A program made the position numbers and the translations under genes. This document shows, one piece after another, positions 12,255-21,101 of a stretch of DNA of 64,000 nucleotides (position 1 is the first letter of the stretch; every line of letters begins with the position of its first letter). The notes beneath the pieces were generated by a model, which made no database searches, was not told the DNA's origin, and worked only from the letters and a program-made list of their open reading frames with translations. Source of the stretch: Lithospermum erythrorhizon (Eukaryota; Streptophyta; Magnoliopsida; Boraginales; Boraginaceae). The DNA lies in the NCBI GenBank assembly GCA_019722365.1, contig JADFUC010001083.1, forward strand, positions 62,001 through 126,000, read 5' to 3'.

Positions 12255-13380
12255 TGCAATTGTTGGTATCATTACAACATTTATGTATATATCTTTATTA
12301 TGTTGCTAAATGCAAGAATTTGGAATTGTTGGCAGTTTTGGCCTTTGAAATGAATTCATTAGTTCATCACTTCATGTGTGGTAAAATCCAGGCCTGTTCA
12401 CAAAAACATTCTTAATATCTCCAGGGAGCCATAGACTTTTTATGTAACTTTTGACAGTTCTTGTTTTTCCACTCGACTCCACGAGCCTATTTGGTGGCAA
12501 TTCTTACCTTAGTTCCAAGGCTTCTTACAAATTTTACTGAGCATTACTCATCTATGCTACCAGACTCGATTGACTGCTCGATACTGTGAACTATACATGT
12601 CCTCGGGTAATTGAAAGTATATTTCTGCATATCTGCATTGCTAGTTGTTCTTCTTGTAGTTGATACTGCTGTTGTGATTACTAAGGTGTTACTCTAATCT
12701 TTGATCGTACACATGTATGAGTACTTGAAAAGCTTATCCAAATTTTCTATATTAAGCTACTCATAAATTGCATCTTTTTTTAGAATCAAAATTTGCCAAG
12801 CATTCTCTTTGTAGTAGCAAACATATAGTCTTGGTGAAGATGGCCACAAGTCCTAGGCTCCTAGATAAGGGGTACGTCGGGAATTTTGAAGAATTCCAAT
12901 AGATGAACAATTGAAAGATTGTGATATACTCTTAAACAATACTCCGTATTCAACAATATGCTACTCAATACATAACTATGATCAAATTACTTTTGATATA
13001 CCACTTGAATTTAATTTCCGCAATCATTTCGAAAAAAGAAATTCGATTTTAATTAGAGTATTAGATATGTAATCAATATCATATGCATTAGTATTGAATG
13101 ACAACATTTTACGAATTTATTTTTCAATCAATTCTTCATTGAAATTCCTAAAAATCTTGCCGTGCCACCTTTCCTTAATAGGATGCTAAATTTTCATTTA
13201 TTTGAAAAATTGATCCGACAACCACTTGAATAAATAAATAAATAAACACTCTTATCAATAGTAGTTATAAAACGAGAAACGCGTGTTTCTCGCGTGAATG
13301 GTCATGGAATTTTTGGCGCGTGGAGAATTTTTTATTTTCCTTTTTTCAAATACGGTTTTTGAGATTTTTTTTTTCAATTA
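12255..13380. other. RRG 3' flank and intergenic DNA
   Basis: The RRG 3' UTR presumably occupies the first few hundred bases; no single clear polyadenylation signal can be chosen. The remainder is AT-rich with no protein similarity that I recognise. Confidence 0.4.
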
Positions 13381-13387
13381 TCTACTA

Positions 13388-13500
13388 CAGTAGAAACTCG
13401 ATAAATTAATACTCGATTATTTAATAAAGTCTTCGAGATAATATTTTTTGCGGGTCCCGACTCGGGATAGAGTGCTAAATTAATAATTCGTGTTTTTTCG
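13388..13500. mobile_element. MULE-type terminal repeat fragment
   Basis: The sequence CAGTAGAAACTCGATAAATTAATACTCG followed by GGGTCCCGAC and CTAAATTAATAATTCG resembles terminal inverted repeats of dicot Mutator-like elements. I found no inverted partner in the following 8 kb, so this may be a solitary broken end. Confidence 0.45.
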
Positions 13501-13637
13501 TTCATTTTTCATTATTTCTACGCACGATCATATGTGTCTGTGTTTTTTTCGTTCCTTATGCAATTATTAAATGCAATAGTTCGACCAACTATTGAATAGA
13601 ACATCATCTCGTCTGTCATTTGACGAGTACTCCTTAG

Positions 13638-14080
13638 TAGGGGTAATACGGATCGGTTCGATTCGGTTTGAGCCAAAATAGAACGAACCTATTCGCTTGA
13701 TTCTCCGAGGAGAAACCTAAATCGATTCGGTTTGATCGTTCGATCAATCGGTTCCGGTTCGGTTTCGGTGAAGTTTCGATTTTGAGATAATTTTTGAACC
13801 TATCGTGTTGAACTCAAAATTAAGTCCTAAGTCTAGATCTAATCCATGTAATTTCAATAAACTCCTTTTTAAGATTAATTATACAATACACACATCGTTC
13901 GATACATGTCGCTCTTTTTTACATATTTATGTATTTCTATATTATTAGTTTTAGGAATATTTATATATATCTTATTGAATTATACCAATAATAAATAAAG
14001 TTAAATTTAAATTCACGCCTTGCAAAATGTAAAATGCAAATCTTCTGAAGATATTGAAAAGGGTCTTTCTTATATACGAT
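13638..14080 (+). mobile_element. hAT-like element, left part (split or composite copy)
   Basis: It begins TAGGGGTAATACGGATCGG and continues with CGGTTCCGGTTCGGTTTCGG, then TTTTGAGATAATTTTT and AACTCAAAATTAAGTCCT. This is closely similar over about 400 bp to the compact element at 29474-30093. Similarity stops near 14080, where the DNA leading to the MULE transposase begins; the matching right end reappears at about 19455-19545. Confidence 0.6.
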
Positions 14081-14382
14081 TAAGTAAGTACTAATCATGA
14101 TCAAAGTTTGAAAAATGACTAAATTATCCTTAATATAATTTTAACATAATAAACATAGTCAAAATCACTAACTGCAGTCAAACTTAATTATCATATTCCT
14201 CTTTAATAATAATTGTTACCCTAATATTCTTCTTCCCATTGTTAACTATCATACAACTGAAATACATATGACTATCCCACAAAAATCATCAGAAGATAAT
14301 CCTGCAAAAAATAATGATTATTATGATATACGAGAATGGAAGCGATCACGAGAAAATCGGAAAGAGGTATTTTTTCGATTTG

Positions 14383-14725
14383 AGATATGTGCACATATTT
14401 GAAGGTGATGGTACACATATAGTCACGGATGATTTGTGCACATAACTTTCGTCTCGGATTTGTGTACATATATAGCCACTCCAAGGATATGCGCATCTTT
14501 CATTAAGGATTTGTGCACATATTTTATGTTCAGCGTTTATACACATATCTTTTGTGCACATATATGTCATGGACGATTTGTGCACATATCTGTCTCAGAT
14601 GATTTGTGCACATAACTTTCGTCTCAGATTTGTGCACATATATCCTCCAAAGGATATGTGCACATATCTTTCATTAAGGATTTGTGCACATATTATTTTT
14701 TAAGGATTTGTGCACATATTTTGTG
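14383..14725. repeat. Cluster of GTGCAC-core repeats
   Basis: The core TTTGTGCACATAT or close variants occurs more than ten times. The extended core ATATGTGCACATAT is a perfect palindrome. Larger blocks are also duplicated: GATTTGTGCACATAACTTTCG occurs near 14430 and 14602, and CTTTCATTAAGGATTTGTGC near 14495 and 14669, giving a higher-order period of about 172-175 bp. The cluster ends about 100 bp before the first recognisable transposase coding segment. Short overlapping minus-strand ORFs here are repeat translations, not genes. Confidence 0.85.
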
Positions 14726-14829
14726 TTTAATGCTTGTGCATCTTTAGGATTTTGGTAAATGCTCAAACTTTTTTTTTACCAGGATTTTCAATTGGTAGAT
14801 ACTACTAATATATTCACTACAAATAATAC

Positions 14830-15900
14830 ATTTGATGATAAAGAGTCACTTGTTACATGGGTTAAAGATTTAGGGATGAAAAAACATATATATTTGATCA
14901 TAGATGGTTCTTAATCTAGCCAGAAGTATAAACAGCCATTGGTCAGAATTATTTTGTAACCGGTCGGGTTTTCCCGGAGAAGCAGAAAGTGCCTTGCGAC
15001 AGCGCCAAAAGAAATAGGGCCTCAAAGAAAATAGGTTGTCGTTTTAGGTTAGCGGGTAGGGAGGCGGTAGTGGTAGGTGGGAGGTAGCAAATATTTTTGG
15101 GTGGCATAATCATAATGTTAGGTTATATTCATGTGGGTACTATATAGTTCGTAAGTTGAATGTGTTGGAGAAAAAAATTGCAAGAGATACGAATAAGACT
15201 GCAGTGCTCCCAAGAGATATATTATCTTTTATTAAACTTCAAAATCCTGAAAATCGCTCAACCTCCAAAACAATTTATAACTTTCGCCAACTAGTGAAAG
15301 AAGAGGAATTGAATGGACATTCAGTGCCTCAATATTTGTTTAAGTTGTTGGAGGATAATGGTTATGGGTACTCGATTCAAACAGAACCAGGGACTAACGT
15401 TTTAAGTGATGTGTTATTTGTTCATCCTGACTCCATCAAATTACTCCATGCTTTTCCTTATGTTTACAATCATGGATTAGGCATATAACTTGAAATAGAT
15501 CTATTTACCCTATTTGAGTGTTGGTTTTGTCTCTATTTGGGAGAACTTTTCTTTGCCGGGATATGGGTTCTTAAGTTCCGAGAAAACAGAGGTATATACA
15601 TGGGTTCTTGACACATTTCAAACGAAGTTCTTAAAAGAACCACCTGGTGTTATCGTTACAGATAGGGAGCTAGGATTGATTGGTGCGTTGGAAAATGTTT
15701 TTCCACATACTTTTCATGCATTATGCAGGTTTCATATTGAGAAAGATGTTGAGTCACGTGTTAAGGAAATAACTAAGAATGACAATCTTGCAAATTCAGT
15801 TGTATTTTCCTGGAGACGTTTGGTTGAAAGTGATACACTTGAGGAATATGAACAAAATTGGGCACGTTTATGAGAGAAGTACAAGTTGCCTAAATTGATA
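14830..15900 (+). pseudogene. Mutator-like (MULE) transposase, broken
   Basis: Three pieces read in order. Near 14830, FDDKESLVTWVKDLG resembles the FAR1/WRKY-GCM1-type N-terminal domain. At 15156-15488, a frame ends DVLFVHPDSIKLLHAFPYV, the segment before the first catalytic aspartate of the MULE transposase domain. At 15514-15873, the frame carries PPGVIVTDRELGLIGAL and HALCRFHIEKDVESR, with the second catalytic Asp and the C..H motif. The stretch that should hold the first DSTYKTN-like motif is missing between the two main frames, with a stop and frameshift, and another stop follows WARL. The protein cannot be active as read. Confidence 0.85.
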
Positions 15901-16249
15901 ACATACCTAGAAGATACATAGTTAAGGCTTTACAAAACTAAAATTGTTTCGTTTTGGACCGATGAACACTTGCATTTTGGCACACATACTACTAACATGT
16001 AGAATATTATCTATATATGAGTTATATTATTTAAATTGCCTCACAATATGTTTCTTTTATTTAATGTCAGCACTTTCATCACGTTGAGAATTTTAGCGAT
16101 AAAATATTTCCAAGTTATTAGTCGAGGCGGTTCACCGTCAATATCCAATCAGAATTAGGACAAAGCAGCTCGTCTCACCATCAGATTAAGTGAATGAAGC
16201 AATTAATCTCTCTGTCAGTCGTGGGCTGAAACAACTTATCTCCTCGAAG

Positions 16250-16641
16250 TTTTTCCATTTATTGGAGAAATTTCATTATTTATTGAATCTTATATTGTTG
16301 ATTGGGTTGATGTAAAGCGTGATGAAAATTGTGGTTATAGAGTTATCGCAAAGGAGGTTTGGGATGATGAGGAAAAATGGTTACTCGTACGGAGACAATT
16401 GTTGGGAGAGATTCAAAAACGAAAAGGATTGTATGCCGATGCATGTATGTTATCATCCTCTACTATTGACGACCTTATGAATAGTGTTGCACATTGGGAC
16501 TCAACGGGGCCTGCACCTAAAGCAAAGTGGATGAGCGCGGGTGAAATGGGTTTAATTATAACCACAAAATTTAACATCTTATTTGTCTACAATGCAGTCT
16601 CTAACTTGTCTTCCGCTCACCTTAACAAGTGCACTGCGTGA
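16250..16641 (+). pseudogene. OTU-like cysteine protease domain fragment of the MULE
   Basis: The frame reads VDWVDVKRDENCGYRVIAKEVW, then WLLVRRQLLGEI, then KWMSAGEMGLIITTKFNILFVY. This order matches the OTU-like peptidase domain found fused to or beside some plant MULE transposases (usual active-site box DGNC, here DENC at 16321-16332). The Cys is present, the preceding Gly is Glu, and no clear catalytic His block follows before the stop at 16641. The same frame continues upstream without a credible start, so it was probably the C-terminal part of the transposase polyprotein. Confidence 0.6.
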
Positions 16642-16800
16642 GAAGGAGGAAATAGTTATCGGGTACTTGGAACAACAAGAACATTTCATATGGGTATGTT
16701 TCTCTTTCTAATGTACATATATAATTATCTTGGAAATTTAATGACTTCATGTTGTATGCCAACAGTTGAAAATGTGCAAAGATTTTCCACTCCCACCAAT

Positions 16801-18600
16801 TCACTCAAATTGAGTTTCAAATCCTTGTGTAGTCCGTTGTCCCAAGTCCGTGCCAGTCAACCGATGCGATTCGTCATTAAGCCACTGACTATCAAATGCT
16901 TGAAAAAGTACATTATATCCATTTGATACAGGTCCCCTGTAATACTTGGCACCACCACCAATCAAAGGTCGAACAGAGTTGGAAGGTATCAGTTGAACAT
17001 AACCAAACTGACGCAACATACGTTGAGGCATATATGGCTCGATAATGTTGTGGCATCGTATCATCCCCTCAAATAATGTATGTGGAAACTCTTGAGACAC
17101 ATCACTTTTGTATGGATTCCAATCAACCTGTACGTAATTCATTTCGGATAAGTTAAAACGTAGGATATAAGTTGGTATATACTTGTCTAATATGACATAA
17201 AAACTCACATGTTCGGCTGTCAAATTATCTATCATCTATCTATACTCGATTAATTTTTCTCTAGACTTCACAACACCCTTAGTGCTCAACCACCTTAAGG
17301 TACGAGGTATCTCAGCATCTACTTCTTTGAGTTGAGAAGGACGGAAGCAAGGAAAATACTCATATATCCAAGCCTGTACATGGAAAAAAAATTAGCCTAC
17401 CAAAATAAAATGATGTAAATCATATAACATTTATAACAGTGTTGTACAGCCAGCAAGTTGGATATTTTTCAACCTAGATGCTATCCCTAGTTGACGATAT
17501 AGATAGGAAAGGGTAGCTGCACCCCAAGCATAATCTGTAATATGATCCAAGTTGGATAGCAAAGGAAGAACATTCGACGATAGACGATCGGTTGACTTCT
17601 CAACAAACAGTTGCGCCTGATAAATACAACAAATAAGTCAGGAGCACAACTCTCATACTCACATTTCCATCAATTAATACCTTCTCAATTGTGTTATACC
17701 TTAGGCCTTTTTTCATCTCATCACGCATCATCTCTAAAGGAAGTTCTAAATTTTTACACAATAACTTAGTAGTCTCTTGCGAATCTAGATTATGTACTAT
17801 TGGCTTACCACCTATAGGAATTCCCAATATGTACCCACATCATGTAATGTAATGCTCATTTCACCAAAGATATGAAATGTGTTTGTATCTGGTTGCCACC
17901 TCTCAACAAGAGCTGAAAGAAGAGAAGAGTTAACATGCTCGTGCATTGACTTGGACAAATGAAATATACCATATCTTTTTATAGTTTCTGTCCACGGTTG
18001 ATCTGAATTACTAATGACAATGTTGCTCAATATTTTCAAATAGTTGGGCCGCGTATGACATTGGAGAACGCTACGTTTAGGATACTATAAGGAACAATTT
18101 GAGTATTAGATTAATATAATGGTTATGACAAAGTTAAATAAAAGTGTACCTGTCTTGTCCATATATAGTAAGCAACATGCCCTCCAAAACTACGTATTAA
18201 CTCCGGATTACATAGTCAGGGTCCAGCCACCTGGAGGCTCTACATAAGCACATTTACTTCTTTTACCTTCATCAAGTAAGTCATCTACCTCAGAGTCGGT
18301 AGTCTCATGACCACAAGCATTTGACCCAAGTATATCTTTACTCGTTGAAATATGTTCAACGAGGAATTCTTGTTCAAATACCTCTACTGGATCATTATTG
18401 TTAGTGGAAATGTCCACAGAAGCAATGGTAGGATTGCAAGCATTAGCCGCCTCAATGGAAAGATCATTTCGTTTCTTTCTTTTCCTGTAAGTCTGTATTT
18501 TGGCTCGAGCAGATGGCGTCACACCGCTATTTTTTTGTCCGATCAAAACTGCAAACTTTCTCCATAACTTGCGATACAAAAACACAAACACATACACCAT
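16801..18600 (-). pseudogene. Plant mobile domain (PMD/MAIL, PP7-long-form-like) pseudogene
   Basis: The minus strand reads, in order: a basic/acidic N-terminal part with YRKRKKRN (18208-18600); NPELIRSFGGHVAYYIWTRQ ending near 18152; SALVERWQPDTNTFH and GEMSITLHDVG (about 17840-17920); GIPIGGKPIV (about 17790-17827); DYAWGAATLSYLYRQLG (about 17480-17545); AWIYEYFPCFRPSQL (near 17340); and a C-terminal frame at 16801-17235. These are hallmarks of the aminotransferase-like plant mobile domain of MAIN/MAIL1 and related transposon proteins. Damage seen: a stop before NPELIRS, a frameshift between HDVG and GIPIGG, and a TAG between EYR and MIDNL. Introns appear near 17380-17440 and 18060-18150. 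It faces the MULE frames tail to tail. Confidence 0.85.
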
Positions 18601-18720
18601 AATTGATCATTTTATAGTTAAAACTCATTGATACAAAAACACAAACAAGTTACCTACATAATTAAATGAGTAAAACTCATTTATACAAAAACACAAACAC
18701 CTTACCTACATAAGTTAAAA
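18570..18720. repeat. Short tandem repeat of about 51 bp
   Basis: The phrase AAAACTCATTGATACAAAAA with CACAAAC and TTACCTACATAA occurs near 18620 and again about 51 bp later. A partial third copy (GATACAAAAACACAAACAC) lies near 18574. It sits at the outer 5' edge of the PMD pseudogene. Confidence 0.7.
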
Positions 18721-18750
18721 GCATCAAATTTACAAAAACATCCAACTTTT

Positions 18751-18893
18751 CTTCAAGGTAAAAACAGACAGCTAGAATGAAAACAAAATAATAAATGGAA
18801 GTGCATTTCACGCTAATAAAGTTAGGCTGGCAATTTATTGACCGACCAAATCTTCAGTCATATTACCAAAAATAATTTGTTTTTACCTTGAAG
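18751..18893. repeat. Perfect 16-bp inverted repeat with 111-bp spacer
   Basis: CTTCAAGGTAAAAACA at 18751-18766 is the exact reverse complement of TGTTTTTACCTTGAAG at 18878-18893. It could be the ends of a small MITE or a hairpin-forming region; no target-site duplication is evident. Confidence 0.7.
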
Positions 18894-19454
18894 AAACGGT
18901 GCTTTTAGGTCAAAATTGACAATCATAAATGAGTAACAAAACACAAAATCATAAGAAAACACAAATGTGCCAAGCTATTCCCCGAATCTATAAATATTGA
19001 TTTATTGGAATGCCTTGGTGACTGAGTTGGATGCAGGGAATGCATTGATAAAAATGTTACCATTTGCAAGAGACTTTAGATGATGAAAAGAATGATAGGA
19101 TCTGCAACAGACTTTACATGTTCAAATCAAATTCAAAACTCAGTTTAGGATGATATCATTTCATACATTTTCACCCAATTTTAAATCTTCAAATTTCGTC
19201 CACTACCATTACTAATTTTTTTTGCTAGATAAAAATATTGTAATATAATTAAAGTAATTAGCTTAAAAGCATGAAAGAATAATATTGTAAATAAAAATTT
19301 AGGTAGTACGTTAGTAATTTTTTGTATTTATTTAGTAATTTACGTATTGAAAATGATAATAAATAAAAATTAATCTACGTAAAATTTAGAATGGGTTAGT
19401 TTTATTTGAAGGAGAAAGCACCAGAATTAGTTAGAGTTATAAATATTTGAGCAC
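18894..19454. other. AT-rich DNA inside the composite element
   Basis: No gene is recognised. The stretch joins the PMD pseudogene side to the right hAT-like end. Confidence 0.4.
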
Positions 19455-19545
19455 TAAATCGGTTCCCGATTCAGATCGATTCAAAAAATTTGGATTATTT
19501 TCGATCGTTTCGATCAGTTCGATTTTTTGTGCACCTACTACGTAA
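19455..19545 (+). mobile_element. hAT-like element, right end
   Basis: ACTAAATCGGTTCCCGATTC, then TTTGGATTATTTTCGATCG and TTTTTTGTGCACCTACTA, parallels the right end of the compact element at about 30010-30093 (AATCGGTTCGATTCTGTCGG, TTATTTTCGGTTCGATCG, TTGTGCATACCCC). Together with 13638-14080 it brackets the MULE/OTU/PMD island. Confidence 0.55.
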
Positions 19546-19739
19546 TAATAACATGCAATCCCCGGAACAGATTTGGTGTTCTCCATATAGTTCTCTTCTC
19601 TGCATCGTCGGATCTGTTTCTTTAAAAACTCAACAAAATATCACAAAAATATTCACTGAATTTGATCAACCAATCTGCTTTCTTGGCGCCAATTTACAAA
19701 ACCCCCTTCCAAAACCCATTTTCTGCATCTTGGTATTTG

Positions 19740-20940
19740 ATATTTTCCTCTGTCTCAAAAAGATTGGTTCAGTTTTCAATTTTGATAGTTCAATTTTGAA
19801 TTTAAATACTTTTTGTATGTGTTGTATAATATTTAGTGAAAAATATAATAAAAGATTGTATTTTTAACCTAATTTCATATCTGTTATTATACTACCACTT
19901 ATAAAAAATATTGTCCATTTTTTAATTTTGTTAGTTAAATTTTGATTTTTTTTTGTATGTGTTGTATAATATTTGGTGAAAAATACAACAAAAGATTGTC
20001 TATTTAATCTAATTTCATATCTGTTATTATACTAGCACTTATAAAAAATATTGTCCAATTTTGAATTTAAATATTTTTTGTGTGTGGTGAAAAATATAAT
20101 AAAAGATTGTATTTTTAATCTAATTTCATATTTGTAATTATACTAGCACTTATAAAAAATTTTGTCCATTTTTGTATTTTGATAGTTAAATTTTGAATTT
20201 GATTTTTTTTTGTATGTGTTAGTATAATATTGTGGTGAAAAATATAATAAAAGATTGTATTTTTAACCTAATTTCCTATGTGTTATTATACTACAACCTA
20301 TCAAAAATATTTTCCAGTTTTCAATTTTGATAGTTAAATTTTGAATTTAATTTTTTTTTTGTATGTGTTGTATAATATTTGGTGAAAAATATAACCAAAG
20401 ATTGTATTTTTAACCTAATTTCTTATCTATTTTGTTGTAAGTGATTCTTTATTCTGTGGTTAATGATTTAAAAAGTTCATTTTTGTTGCAAGTGATTCTT
20501 CACTATTTAAAAAAGATTGTCCAGTTTTGAATTTGGCACTTAAATAATTGTGTATTTGTTGTGTAATATTTGGTTAAAAGTATAACAAAAGATTGTATTT
20601 TTAACCTAATTCATATCTGTTAATATGCTACCACTTATCAAAAATATTGTCCAACTTAAATAATTGTGTATTTTTTGTATAATATTTGGTGAACTATATA
20701 ACAAAAGATTGAATTTTTAACCTAGTTTTCTATCTGTTATTATACTACCAGTCTACCACTAATATTGTCCAGTTTTGAGTGTTGGTAGTTGAATATCGAA
20801 TTCAAATATTTTTGTGTATGTTGTATATTATTTCTTGAAAAATATATCAAAAGACTGTATTTTTAACCTAGTTTAATATTGACATGATAGTTTTGACCAT
20901 TGAAAGTCTAAGTAGACAATCTTTTAGGGATGGCACTAAT
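19740..20940. repeat. Eight-unit MITE-derived tandem array upstream of NF-YB
   Basis: Units of roughly 110-150 bp start at about 19756, 19903, 20043, 20153, 20301, 20500, 20639 and 20759. Each has an AAAAATATTGTCCA-type start, TGTTGTATAATATTTGGTGA, an AAAAGATTGTATTTTTAACC segment and a TGTTATTATACTACCACTTA tail. The outer edges (CTCTGTCTCAAAAAGATTGG and the inverse GACAATCTTTTAGGGATGGC) look like the two ends of a single Stowaway-like MITE, so the interior seems to have expanded in tandem. Unit 5 contains an extra 70-bp block. The array ends about 160 bp before the NF-YB start codon. Confidence 0.85.
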
Positions 20941-21101
20941 ATGCTATATACGAATTACATGATCCATCTTTCGTATAGGAAATTGGAGAAGTTATTTTTT
21001 GTTGTAAGTGATTCTTGATTTGGTAGTTAGTGATTTGAGAAGTTGATTTTAGTTGTAAATGATTATTGATTTTGTTGGATAGGTTTAGGGTTTAAAGGAG
21101 A

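Noticed and set aside
14272..14585. Minus-strand ORFs rich in Cys, Met and His
   Set aside because: They are translations of the GTGCAC repeat cluster.
14383..14725. CRISPR-like spacing of the GTGCAC repeats
   Set aside because: Spacing is irregular and the intervening bases are themselves repeated, so it is a higher-order repeat and not an array with spacers.
18352..18567. Plus-strand 71-codon ORF
   Set aside because: Antisense shadow of the N-terminal part of the PMD pseudogene.
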